Below, piece after piece: positions 1 through 11,249 of a DNA stretch of 64,000 bases. Position 1 is the first letter of the stretch, and each line of letters starts with the position of its first letter. The position numbers were made by a program, and so were the translations under genes. The notes beneath the pieces are model-generated. The model searched no databases and was not told the origin of the DNA. It worked only from the letters and a program-made list of their open reading frames with translations. This stretch comes from Apricaphanius iberus (lineage: Eukaryota > Chordata > Actinopteri > Cyprinodontiformes > Aphaniidae), in the NCBI GenBank assembly GCA_028564705.1, contig JAPXFQ010002669.1:558001-622000 (forward strand), given 5' to 3'.

Positions 1-1009
1 TTTCCTAATCGCAAAGGCTGCGATTGACTTGATGTAAACATATCTGCTAAAGTTACGTGACTTGCTAACAATGCAGGGAGAGAAGGAAACACTGCACTTT
101 AACCCGTTATAAAATGACCAAAAGCTTAACAGAATCCAACACTGCACAATAGTTGGTACCAAAGAGTAACAGTACATCAGTTGTGAGAAATTATATCTGC
201 TATGAAAACGTTGATGCTGCGCTACGCCAGGTATTATGCAGAACCTTTCTTGGTATTGTTGCTGCCTCACGAGGTAGGCTACAGTACGAACCTTTATCAA
301 CACCTAAAAACATCACACCACCATATATGAGAGTTGCACGGCTAAACTGAACGCCACCAGTGTTTAAATTTCCTGTAAACAAACTTCGAGCCGACAGGGA
401 TCGCTTTTTGAAAGAATCGCTCCTTACGAACACAAAAAAAACGGCACACTGAAATAATTTAATCTCACACACACATTTTACCCACATTTTACCTGCGCTG
501 TATAAAAAATGCAGACAGAAAGTTAAATCCGCATTGAAAACAGCGGAGTATTATGCAACAACTGACCTGCGATCAAACCGCTCTACAAAGCCATACCAGA
601 GTCTGAAAGTGCATTAGATCGATGGAGAATTAAAAATCAGAGCTTGTTCCTTCAAGCATCCTACTTCCTGGATAACCACACGGAGGAAAACATTGCAGCC
701 GGAGGGAATAACTAGCTGGGATAAAAAGTAAGAAAACCTTGATTGCAGAACGACACCGATGACCATCGATTGTGATGATTAAAAGTTGATAAAGTTGTTA
801 ATATTTGCCTTTGTCTTAAAATAAGTCTATCTTATGGAATAGAATAAATTATGTATAAAAATCTGTTTATAATACACAATATTTTTGATTGCATTAATTT
901 AAAAATGCATGACAAAAGCCCCACAAAAATAATTGCACATTAAATCGCAATCGCAATATTGAAGAAAAAAAATCGCAATTAGATTATTTTCCAAAATCGT
1001 TCAGCCCTA
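1..1009. mobile_element. hAT-like non-autonomous element, right part
   Basis: The segment ends at 1009 with AATCGTTCAGCCCTA, the inverse of a TAGGGCTGAACGATT terminus that is common in fish hAT-type MITEs. Just inside are runs of AATCGCAATC and AATCGCAATT. The first 40 bases also carry ATCGCA-type pieces, so the other end probably lies at or beyond the window edge. No transposase frame is visible. The limits are inferred from one terminus only. Confidence 0.5.
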
Positions 1010-2329
1010 CTTCTCTTTATCCAGTAACACCACTCGGTGCAGTAACCTGTAGTTGCAGGCTAACACACAATAGAAAACAAATGTACCCTAAAGCAGGCTG
1101 CTACCATATTAGGAGAACTATCATTCTATTGGCTGAAACGGTTGCTAGGTGACAACACTTCACAATCCGCGAGCGAGCACGCACAATCTGTAAACAGAGA
1201 AGAGAGGTTCATGAGCGCAGTTTTGATCTGCGCAGAGATACATTTTGCAAGCGAGGAGAAAATCTGTGAGGAAGAAACATAGAATTTGAGAGAGAATAGA
1301 AAATATCTGAGAAAGGGCAGGACAAATTCGTACTATACAATACCAATGATAACATTTTAGCATATATGTCTATCCCAGAAATTAAAAGCTGTAAAATAGC
1401 ATGGTATAGTCACTTTAATTACCTTACAACTGCTAACAAAATACACATGTAAAATAAAATACTGTATTAACGTCACTTGTGAGGACCTGAAACTGTTTTT
1501 ATTTTGTTGTTAAATATTTTTACATCCTTTCTTAAATCATGTTCTAACATATTTAACCTGTTAACTATTTTCAGTCATGCGTTATATTCTGGTTTTAAAA
1601 ATTAACAACAATCTCTAGATTATCTTGAGATTTTATGATTTAGTTACATGAAATAAAAGTTTACAGTTAGAAGCATTCTCAGCACTCCTGTGTCACACTC
1701 TAAACCGTCAACAAGCAAAATCACCTCAGTAACATTATTTCACAATGCAGCTTGACAAGCTTTTATATGCAGCTGGTGTTCCCCGTATCCGTTATGACGT
1801 ATTGGTGATGCTCATAGGCTTCATTAATAAGTCTTTCACAGTCTGGGAGAACTCTGCTCTTACTTTTTAGAACTACAGAAGTGGAAAAAGCTTTTGGTTT
1901 GTTTTTGGACCGGAGATCAAGCTTTCTGGAACAGGTATTGTGATTGATGATATGAAAAACAGAAACAATACGTCCCTAATAAAACATATCTGTTATCTTA
2001 TAATCATGTTTTCCATTGCAAGTACACAAAAGCCTAAAATAAATAGCTTTCCTGGCAGTGGGACAACTTCGTAAAATCCAGATGTTCCTCAGCTCATGTT
2101 CAGTCTAAATATTTAAAGATATTTAGCATAGTTCTCACTTTGTGATAAACAACTCATATATTTATGATCAGGATATCACAAGAAAAAAAGCATGCTTGCC
2201 ATAAACTGATGAAAAGATGAAGTAACCAGGAGATGGGTTTATAGAAAGAAATGTCTTATTTTGATTGGTTTGCAAAGAAATTAAGACAAGGTATTAATTC
2301 AAAAACAAAATATAAAAGGTATCAGGTTT
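1010..2329. other. No recognised gene
   Basis: AT-rich DNA without a supportable reading frame or a repeat I can name. It may belong to an intron of the minus-strand smtnl2 gene, whose first coding exon is at 5558-6226. Confidence 0.4.
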
Positions 2330-2745
2330 TTGAGAGTCAAACCCCAAGCCAAGACCCCCCGGTCGGTCATGGCAGATAGCCATCCGTATTTATCTAAGTT
2401 CTAGTTCTTTTGGAGATTTCTTCCTGTTAAAGGGGAGTTTTTCCTCTCCATTGTTGCAATGTGCTTGCTCAATATTACAGATTGCTAAGATGTCAACCAC
2501 ACAATGCAGACAACTGTCTGGTGTCGCTAAATGTTTTTTCAGGAGGAGGGAATGTTGCAAGTCAATGACTCGATGCAGTTTGCAGATTCCTCAGATAGAA
2601 AACGTTTAAACTGATCGGAATAATGAACTGAAAGATAACTGGAATGTATGTATGATTGAACTGAAATGGCTTTTCTTATAAAGTGCCTTAAGATGACATG
2701 TTACGAATTGGCGTTATATAAATAAACTGAATTGAACTGACAGAC
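2330..2745 (+). repeat. Retroposon 3' tail repeat
   Basis: The segment contains a TTTCTTCCTGTTAAAGGGG block followed by a tail (AAGTGCCTTAAGATGACAT, then TATATAAATAAACTGAATTG). The same layout occurs at 35185-35590, and the tail recurs in inverse orientation at 62886-63000. Two copies with the same block order and one shared terminus mark a dispersed family, most likely the 3' end of a LINE or a SINE that borrows it. No protein is encoded. Confidence 0.6.
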
Positions 2746-3327
2746 TCTCAGATAAGTCTATTTTCAGAATATCCCAGAGCGAAAGCAAAACTATTCCTTG
2801 TAATGACTCTAAACCACAGGGCAATAAAACTGACTGCAGCTCTTTGGTCGTCAGTGGTGTTGTGATGAATTGTAAGGCCATCCAGACTCAGATTTGTAAG
2901 CTGCCCTGTATCATGAAAATGATAAGCTAGGAATATGCTGTTTTAATTAGTTTTCAGAATCAATACGTAGCGTTAAGAAAGGTTTTCCTAAGATCATTGA
3001 TGTTGTTTTTTTTCTGTCTGAATTTAGGACCACACAATTATTCAGGTTAAACTAATGCTCAAAAATCCTCTCCACTAGCTCCACATGGTTCAGGCAGGAC
3101 AAAAACCAACAGGGACTAACCAGGCTCTGCGTTTCACAACGTTGATTTCACATACCACTCAACCACACAAACCTTACCTCCCAAGAGCCTGCTCGACTCA
3201 TATTACTGCACTTCATAAATCCTTAAGCATCTTGGCAGAAGGCTATTGTGCAACCACAGCGACACAGCCAGTGTCTCCTATGACACAACTACACAACCAC
3301 AACGCAAGAGGGCTTCAGTCAAACAAC

Positions 3328-3362
3328 CAGCATGTGGTAAAGTTTCTCTTTACCACATGCTG
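3328..3362. repeat. Perfect 15-bp inverted repeat (hairpin)
   Basis: The arms 3328-3342 (CAGCATGTGGTAAAG) and 3348-3362 are exact reverse complements separated by a 5-base loop. Outside them, GCTTCAG (3312-3318) can pair with CTGAAGC (3360-3366) as an alternative. The hairpin is too short for a typical pre-miRNA, and its function is unknown. Confidence 0.7.
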
Positions 3363-3677
3363 AAGCATCCCTTTCTGCTTTTGTATCTTAACTTTCCGTC
3401 TATGTGACGCAAAGTATTTGGCATTTAAATCTAAGGTAGAGGTTTGAGTTAGGCACCGGGCATACATGAAAAACATTTGCATGGACGAGTGCCTTTAAAA
3501 GCTGATGTCTCAGTCGTTTGGGAAACGTAAGGCAGTGACTGCCCAGGATGGAAATTCTGACAATGCTATAATAGTACACTAAGAGATACGTGTACTGGCT
3601 CAAGCGCACTAAACAGCATGAATGAAACTTAGTTGATTGAAACAATTTAAAAATTAAGAGAACCATAATTAAATTCT

Positions 3678-3900
3678 TTAGCTCAGGGGTTCAGCGTTCC
3701 CCTTGTATCTGGAGGGTTGCTGGTTCTAGCCCCCAATCCATCTGCCTCAGTTGTTTTGTTCTTGGGCAACAGTGATTAACCAGGCTCAGCATCCTTGGGC
3801 AAGACACTTCGCCTACTGGTGTTGGCCAGAGGGGCCGATGGCATGATATGGCAGCCTTGGTTCTGTCAGCGGTATATTTGTTTACGAGTAACGATCTCAC
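3678..3900 (+). mobile_element. tRNA-derived SINE fragment
   Basis: The head resembles a tRNA promoter, with an A-box-like TTAGCTCAGGGGTTCAG and a B-box-like GGTTCTAGCCC about 40 bases later. The body (CTTGGGCAAGACACTTCGCC and then GGTGTTGGCCAGAGGGGC) is a body type I associate with fish SINEs. No clear tail or target duplication was found, so the copy is probably old. Confidence 0.5.
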
Positions 3901-3904
3901 CAAC

Positions 3905-5557
3905 CGATGGCCAAAAAGGCAAAAAATCACTGGGAGTGACGTCTCGTACTTGTACAGCTGCTTGGCTTCCTTTTCTTTTCTTAACGACAACTTGAGACTC
4001 ATATGTGTGACGTGCCATATCACTCGTTGAATAGCTACATTTAGCAGCTGGCGTTCCATGCGTTCATAGAGCCCTGTTCAAAACCCAGTAAATGAGCCTA
4101 TGTGGACAAAACTCATAGGCTCACATAGAGAGAAACATGGCACCCCCCTCCCTTTACGTTCATATGTTGTCTCAATGATTGGGAATCATTTTATTCATTT
4201 TCAACATTTTGATGAATATTTGCAAAGATTAATGGTAAAATAAAACTAAACAAAGTCAATTTAATTATTAGCTAAAGAGAGATGAAAAAAAATCCAAGCA
4301 ACTAAAAATCAATGCTGACAGCTTTGAAAATGTATAATATATAGAAATGGCATGTTTAAATAGGGGAAATATCTAAGCAGCATGAGATATTCTAATAAAA
4401 AACACAGAGAAACAAGCTTATTAGAGGATGGAAATCCTCTAAATAGGTTAGCAAAAGATTAGCTAATGTTAAAAGATGACTTTACAGTGATGTCACTAGC
4501 TACCCACAATGCATCCTGAGACGCATTGTAAAGGTGCAGGCAAAGTGAACGTAAAGCAAGGTTTGTGGGACATAAAGCTGGACAAAGTAGGTGTTGAAAG
4601 TAAAAGTGGGGTTTCTGATGGTTCCATATCTGCTGTATGCATGAGTCATCATTTAATGAGGGGAAAATATCGAAAACATACATCTCACCTCTAGAGGAGA
4701 GACCACTTACAGTTATGTTGAGCTGTGAGAAATGCAACATACTTTAAAACAACAACTTGTCTGGGTTATTTTTCAGAATGAGCAGAGAGGGATAGGCGAT
4801 GTTAATGTTCCGTTGAGATATAATGGTGGACCATGAAATGCAAGGCATAATAGACTGCGTGGTGAACATTTAATTTGCCTTACATTGTAGCACAGCTTAA
4901 AGCCATGACCTAAAAGAACAAAAAGCACCTAAATAATGGATATGAGTCTATCCTTTCCATTGATAATAACAGCAAGGACAATTTTCAAGAACACATAGTG
5001 CTAGTTTCCATCAGTGTTGCTCGAAAGCAGCTAAGCAGCTATTGGAAGACTGGGTATGCAGTCCAATCACAATGGGATGATCTTTTAAAATTAATTTGTT
5101 TAACAGAAACAAACACTTGACCGATCAGCGCTATGTTCCATGTTGTTTGTTTTCACTTCTGACAAACCGGAAAGACTACTGCAAGGCGCCGTTTCCCAGT
5201 TAACTATTTTGTTCTGCTGTCAACACTACCTCATAATGGCTCCGGTAAAGTGATGCTGCAGATTAACTGGTTAATGTGGAAAACCACAGACAAATGAGTG
5301 GAACAGATAGATAACATAAAAAAAAGTTGTGAGCTAAGTTTAAAACAATTCTTGAGTATTTTTGTTGTTGTTGTATTTTTCTGAGTGAATGTGGCAGTAG
5401 TCCACAAGGTAGCTCTCCATAATAAGGTAGATACCTGAAGTGACATGTTGTCAATGCGAATGAATATAGATGTAAGATGCAAGCTTTAAAGAGTGATACC
5501 ACACAACTAACACAGGGTAACTAACACAGAAAAAGGGTCTAACTTGGGTATACTCAC
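3905..5557 (-). other. Start of smtnl2 intron; no coding exon seen
   Basis: This follows the GTGAGTA donor of the smtnl2 exon (minus strand, intron starting at 5557). I searched the minus frames for calponin-homology residues and found none, so the next exon lies further left, out of the window. The short frames present lack any family signature. Confidence 0.5.
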
Positions 5558-6226
5558 GTTGGTCTTGTTGGAAACAGCGAAGGTAGCTCGGCTGGAGAAG
5601 CGGGTGATGGAGGGGCTGCTGCTCGTCCCTGGGCTCATCATCATGGAAGAACCTCTGGAGCCGGAAGGTGGACTGCTGGAGCTTGTAGGGGAAGAAGGGA
5701 GGGTGGCGCGGGTCGATGAAGGGCTTGTCTGACTGCTGTTGTGTGGCTGTGCTTGGTTTTCCTGAGGGAAGTTCTGAATGTGGTGATGGGCCTGGCTCTG
5801 AGTGCTGGCTTGACCTTTTCCATAGATCACCTCCTTCACATCCCGATGGTTCTCCTGTATGTCATGCAGCTCATTCTTGTGATTCTGACTGTGACAGTGG
5901 TTATTGGTTGTTATGTTCCGCTCATATGTGAGACTATTCAGCAGCTCCACTTGCCTTGCGAGAGCTTCCAGCTGGTTCCTGAGCTGCTGGTTCTCCTGTT
6001 GGAGCTGAACCACGGCACGTCCGAGGGGACCGCTCAGGTTGGCTGTCTCGTCGCAGCGCCTCTCTATATCAAGCTTAAAATTGCTGACCTCTGCATGGAT
6101 CTCTTTGATTGCATCCTGTAAAGTATTCTCATAACGGGCTAGAGCTGAACACACTGTTTCACCCTCTGGAGAGGGAGAACGGGGGTGACACAAGTCTTCG
6201 ATCTGAGCCAGGGTTCGAGCTTCCAT
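5558..6226 (-). CDS. smtnl2: Smoothelin-like protein 2, first coding exon
   Basis: This is a 223-codon exon that begins at an ATG in the context GCTCATGG and ends in phase 0 at a GTGAGTA donor (5557-5551). Residues about 25-97 form a charged heptad-rich helix (SALARYENTLQDAIKEIHAE, then GPLGRAV, QQENQQLRNQL, LARQVELL). It matches the N-terminal coiled coil I know from vertebrate SMTNL2 in order and spacing. Residues about 155-205 are Ser/Pro/His-rich low complexity. RFSSRATFAVS (209-219) matches the conserved block that closes this region in SMTNL2. Smoothelin-like proteins are actin/calmodulin-associated muscle proteins with a C-terminal calponin-homology domain, which is absent here and must be encoded on later exons left of the window. 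The reading past 5558 (VSIPKLDPF and onward) is intron. The gene assignment is from remembered family sequence; an smtnl1 paralogue is less likely. Confidence 0.85.
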
Positions 6227-6655
6227 GAGCCCAGCTGCTCCTGCTGTTGACAGTTATGGAAAAAAACCTCAATGTGTTTGAGTTAATGTCTGAGACTGCA
6301 CTTCAAGGGTCCTCAGAGACGGTCCTCACTCAGTGCTGAGGGGGTAGGGATTGATCCACGAGGGTTGAGAGGTGAAGTCTTAAAGGATAGGGTGGGGTGG
6401 GCCAAAGGTCTGGACTGCGTTATGCCCACTCCTTCAGCTCTGTCCTGATAGGAGACTTCCTGGGGTCTGGCTTCTTTTTAAAGCGTCTCTTTTCAAGAAT
6501 CAACTTCTCATGCTGGACTCTGCCTGAAACGAAAGAGAAGATGAGTGTGAGGAACAAGGAGAAAGGATGTACTAAAGCCAGCCTTCATTCTGAGGGAAAA
6601 ACAAACAACAGTAACAACAACAGTAAAAATCCTGTCATTTTGTGAGAAAACTTTC

Positions 6656-6784
6656 TTTTATAGATAATGAGGGAGGAAAAGCAACCATCTCAACAGACAA
6701 GAAAGTTTTTCAGTGCTGCAACAAAGCTGTGGTGAGGTCATGCTCACACACAGCTGCAGGGAAGCCTACCTCAGCTCCGATTGG
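6656..6784 (-). promoter_or_regulatory. smtnl2: Putative smtnl2 core promoter
   Basis: On the minus strand there is a TATA box, CTATAAAAG, at 6663-6655, about 430 bases upstream of the smtnl2 ATG. An inverted CCAAT box is at 6780-6784. Two CAGCTG E-boxes sit upstream at 6751-6756 and 6806-6811, which would suit a gene expressed in muscle. Transcription would start near 6630. A possible 3' splice site just before the ATG (pyrimidine run, then CAACAG, about 6250) could mean that the 5' UTR is spliced. Inference only; no transcript evidence. Confidence 0.4.
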
Positions 6785-7512
6785 GAGGATATCCTCAGCT
6801 TTGAACAGCTGTATGAATGTGTCCTGGAGTGCAGGAGCAGAGCTCTACTGTGCTCTGCTTTGCTGGCTCTCTCAGGTTGAGCACTCCTCTCGTCTGCCCC
6901 AGAGGGAGGAGAAAGGGACGTATCAGGGAGGAGGGTGTGTTAGTGTTAGAGTAGAGAACTTCCTTGGAAAGAGTAGTAAATGTGGAGAGAGAGGTGGGGG
7001 AAAGAAAGCACACTGTGAAACTTTCTCTCTTACAGAGCCTTTTGTACTTAGTCCTTTTTATTCAGATTTGACCTGATAGGTAAGAGTTTTAGGAGAGACA
7101 AAAATAGCAAAACAGAATAAATGATTAGTTAGTCAAAACAGAGAATATTTAATTAAGCTGTGCAATTTAGAATAAAAGTCAATTTATTTTTTTATAGCTG
7201 TTTTGAAGTCAATTTCAGTCGTGATTTTGAGTGTGTGTGTGTATGTGTGTGTGAAACATGCCTTTTTTAGAGAGATTCAATTTTTCTATTTACACAATAA
7301 TATGGGTAAAGGTTATGAATGGAGATGCAATCGACTGCCACCCTCCCCTCCCCCCGTAACTGAACCCCAACAGAGCAAACATTCCTCACCAGATGGCTGT
7401 TGCGTGTGTGTGCCAATGCTACTGTCAAACTAATATAAATACTTTGCTGCTCCTCCCTCCTGATTACTGTCAACAATTAGTGTGTGCCAGTAAGTGTGTG
7501 TTTATTTAGGGA

Positions 7513-7577
7513 AACACACACACACATGCACACACACAAAAACACACACACGCACACACACACACACACACACACAT
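7513..7577. repeat. (CA)n microsatellite
   Basis: About 65 bases of CA dinucleotides with a few interruptions (ATGC, AAAAA, CGC). A shorter (TG)n run lies at 7230-7255. Confidence 0.9.
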
Positions 7578-7611
7578 CTGGTTTCTTTATATGTCTGTAG
7601 AGGGTTTACAA

Positions 7612-7986
7612 TGCAATTCAACATTCAATTTGAAATTACTCTATTGATCACAGAGTGAAATTAAAAGTTGTTGTAGCTCATGCTAATAAATTCTTCAATG
7701 AGCTGTTGTAGATCATGATAGCTGTGGGTAGGAAGGGTTTTCTGTAACAGTCTGTGTTGCAGCAACGCTGAAGAAGCCTCCTACTAAAGATAATCTGTTG
7801 TTGTAGCATAGTCTCATGAAGGGGATGCTCAGGGCTGTCCATAATTTCATAGATTATGTATATTAAACCAGAGATATCAGCTTCATTGGTCATCTGAGGG
7901 TCATAAATTGGCTCACGCTGATGTTCAAAACACAATAATGAAATGCTGAAATATTTTAAGTAGAAGAGAAGCTTGACCAGCACCAC
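7612..7986 (-). mobile_element. LINE 3' end (L2/Rex1-type), 5'-truncated
   Basis: The minus frame ends in a typical LINE C-terminus (SRRLLQRCCNTDCYRKPFLP, then TAIMIYNSSL), followed by a 3' UTR whose plus-strand form is ATTGATCACAGAGTGAAATT. The same layout recurs at 36064-36345, and the C-terminus matches the LINE at 38084-40362 (SFLPAAVRLYNQN). Only the last 100 or so codons survive, a usual 5'-truncated insertion. Confidence 0.7.
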
Positions 7987-7989
7987 CCA

Positions 7990-9990
7990 CTTCCTGTCTG
8001 CATGTAAATTTATGTGGTTAAGGGAAATTAAATATTTTATCTGTGCCTTGGATGTAATGGTGACTGTTTTGATATTGATACTCTGTATCTATGTGTAAGA
8101 CTTTCATTTTTAAATATGAAAGGTATTAGTTATAAAGTTGCATGCCTATGTGGACAGGAATGACCAAAAGAGACTTTTCGAAGGTCTGGCCAACAACTCT
8201 TTGTTAAAGAAACACGATCATAAGTACTTGAATTTAGAGCAACCATTAGTGGCTAAGACCCTTCCAATTGGTGCCAGACTAATGGGCTGTTTCACTGTTT
8301 TTGATAAGTCACCTGGTACTAATATGCGTACTGAGTGATCCAGTTGTATCCAGACAGCACTAAACAGAGATGTAAATACACTGAAGTCATATTAAGAAGC
8401 GTAAGACCACATGTAGAGGTACCCTGGGAACCATTCAGTCCTGGGAAACCTTGCAGGACCAGAACCTGACATGACTCCCTTAACTGGACAGGTCTCAGCA
8501 ACAAAACTATCATTAAATTGACAATAAACTCAGTTAGTCTTAGCTGTTTTAATAAAAAAATAACAGCAATGCAGAGTTGTCTGAAGATTTTTTTCAAATG
8601 AAGGTTTGACTTGCTAGAATCCCTCAACCAGTGATAATTTTATTGATCAGGAAACATCATGACACTTTATGTGACTATATTTATCTCTGTAATGATTTCA
8701 TTGAAAACAATTCAGAGCTGACTAAAACCAACTCTGGTCACTTTTTTTTAAAGTGCATGATATTACGTGCACAAAATCCATAACTAATAAAGCTGTGCAA
8801 GCAGATTTGAGCTGTTTTACTTTACTCGTTTATAGGTCAAAATTGTCTGTCTGTTAATAAAATCCCAAATAAATGGTGCTCGATGTCATTCCTTTTATCA
8901 TGTCTGGTATGATACACCGGTAAGTTTTTGGTAAAAACTTGTGTATCTGAAATAACTCCAAAATATGCGAGTCAGGTAGATCTCAACCATGTCAAAAAAA
9001 CAATGTTCCTGTGATGGATGTAGCTAGAATATTAAAGAAGCAGGAATAAAACCTATCTGTTTGTACCTGTGATGTGGCTTTCCATTAAAAACAGTTAACT
9101 GTGATTCAGTTAATGCCATGGGTGAATGGTTATTGGTACACTTGTTCATTTACATCCTGATCAGCTTGCACACATGGCTGAACAGGGCCAAAGCTTGAAA
9201 TGAATTTGAACTATAGTTTAAAGATTATACATGCAATACCAAAGTTGAAATCTGGACTTCGGCTTGTAAAATGATTTAGAAATGCACCTAATTTCTGAAA
9301 GTAGAGTACCATAAGAAAGGATTTTTTTGTCTAAACAAACTCATTTAATCTGAGTAATCTGATAATGTGCTTCAACCTCAGAGAAACATTAATTAACTCA
9401 TAGCTCTAAGTTTAACTGGGGAGCCTCATATATCGCTGAAGAATCTGTGGATGGACCCCACTTTGAGAAATGTTGCTTTACAGTAAACAATGAGTCAGCA
9501 TGCAATGTGGTCAGACCCCTGTGAAGAAGAGTGATTAAAAACAAAAAAAGCCCTTCAGCTGTATTGATAACAATAGACATATCTTCCCACTTGACCCCCC
9601 ATGTTGAGCTTTTTCATTGTTTTCATTAGCAAATTGGCTTGACTTGAGGGGTGAAGCATTGAGATGCTACACATTCCATGATTACTCACAAAGACCAATA
9701 CTTTGTCTTCTAATCTGATCTTCATGGAAATCAATATAACAGTCACTTTTATAAACCTCCATCTTTGCTAATAAAAAAACTGGCTAAATTGGATTGGATG
9801 AAAACACAAAACAAACTGCGCGATCTTCACCCTACTGACTAACTTTCATACTATTTGTTTACATGCACATTTTGGCTATAATCGGACAAATTGCATATCC
9901 ACAAAGGGAATTATGGAACTCAGAAAATCCAAAAATTGCATCAAGTCTGTTTGACTCCATGACACTAAGTGGTGACACGAAAAACTCATC
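7990..9990. other. No recognised gene
   Basis: AT-rich sequence. The open frames are short and carry no domain signature, and I saw no RNA gene or clear repeat. Confidence 0.4.
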
Positions 9991-9994
9991 CTTG

Positions 9995-10285
9995 CATTTA
10001 TCTCTAGCTGCCTTGATTACTGTAACAGTATCTTCACAGGTCTGCCAAAAAAAATCTGACAGCTGCAGCTGATCCAGAACGCTGCTGCTCGTGTTCTCAG
10101 TAGAACAAAGGAAAGTAGAACACATCACCCCAGTTTTAAAGTCCTTACACTGGATCCCTGTAGCTCAGATAATATATTTCAAAGTGCTTTTATTAGTCTA
10201 TAAATCATTGAATGGGTTAGCACCAGAGTTCATTGGAGATCTGCTATCATGGTACAAACCATAGAGGTCACTCAGGCCATGTTTA
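9995..10285 (+). mobile_element. Decayed LINE C-terminal fragment
   Basis: A broken plus-strand translation reads DYCNSIFTGLPKK, followed in other frames by pieces equivalent to AAARVLS, HITPVLKSL and YKSLNGLAPEFIGDLL. These are the C-terminal landmarks of jockey-superfamily LINEs in fish. Several frameshifts separate the pieces. The matching 3' tail reappears at 10980-11127 after the inserted DNA element. Confidence 0.65.
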
Positions 10286-10975
10286 CGCCATGTTTTTTTT
10301 TAAACGAAGATTTTCAATTCATCAGCACATTCATAGACTGGTTAAACCTGTAGGGGGCAGTAATTCTCCCAAATCTGTTCACAGTAAGGCCCTGTCCACA
10401 CATAGCCGGGTAACTCACAAAAAAAGAGATATTTTTCTATGTTTTGGCCTGTCATCCACACGTAGCCGGAGGTTTTCGGCACAAAAAATGACGCTTTTTA
10501 AAAACTCCGGCCAAAGTGGACATTTGCGTTTTCTCCGTTTTCAGTGTCTGCGTGTGGACGGTTGAAAACGGAGATTTGAGCCCTGCGTCACTGCGTGAGA
10601 CGCTCTGACATCACATCTGCGACGTGTGTTTACACACCTAAACAGCATGAAAGCCCTCAGAGCTGCATTAGTGCTATCTATTTTATGAGCGCTGTGTGCC
10701 AGCTTGGTTTTACACGCTCATACAATGTTTAGATGACCACTGTCGAAGTACGAGGTCCAGGGCGGTCATCATCCACCAGCTATCTCTTCCGCCTACAAGG
10801 AGATTTTTTCGGCAAAGACACAGACACAGTTTTTGTGAAAATGACGGGAAACGGAAAGTACTGCTTGGGTAGATTATGGGGGAACTACTGCCGCCTACAG
10901 GTTTGGCATATGTATAACATGCTTACCACTAGGCTTCTGCGGTTATGTGTGGATGGAGTTTTTTAAAAATACGGA
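10286..10975. mobile_element. Non-autonomous DNA element inserted in a LINE
   Basis: The segment interrupts the LINE fragment. About 60-90 bp in from either end it carries an inverted repeat (AAACCTGTAGGGGGCAGTA near 10344-10362 against TACTGCCGCCTACAGGTTT near 10886-10904). It also contains several inverted echoes of a TCCACACATAGCCGG-like sequence, typical of a large class of fish hAT-type MITEs. The exact ends are not determined. Confidence 0.45.
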
Positions 10976-10979
10976 CCGG

Positions 10980-11127
10980 CTTATAGTTTCTTTTTTAAAT
11001 GTTTGTTTATGCTTTCTGTTAGTGATTCTATGTTTTAATTTTCACATTTTTGTAATCATGTAAAGCACCATGAATTGTCTCATGTTGAAAGTGTGCTATA
11101 AAAATAGAATTGGCTTGCCTTGCCTAT
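10980..11127 (+). mobile_element. LINE 3' tail
   Basis: The segment ends with GTAAAGCACCATGAATTGTC, then TGTGCTATAAAAATAGAATTG and TTGCCTTGCC. This resembles the tail found in inverse orientation at 20688-20765. It is the probable 3' end of the LINE interrupted at 10286. Confidence 0.5.
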
Positions 11128-11167
11128 AGTGAATAGAAAATATTTTTCAGAATATTATTTTGTTTTT

Positions 11168-11245
11168 GTTTTTCATCCATCCATCCATCCATTTTCTGAA
11201 CCGCTCAGTCCTCTGATGTTGCTCCTTGGCAGGTCGATGACTATG
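11168..11245 (-). mobile_element. SINE/RTE (CCAT)n tail fragment
   Basis: A run of CATCCATCCATCCATCC followed by ATTTTCTGAACCGCTCAGT is the reverse complement of the GCGGTTCAGTAAATGGATGG tail seen at 21805-21828. Only the 3' end is present. Confidence 0.55.
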
Positions 11246-11249
11246 GCTC

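Noticed and set aside
3691..4059. 122-residue minus-strand frame
   Set aside because: Overlaps a SINE-like repeat with tRNA boxes in the other orientation; no family signature.
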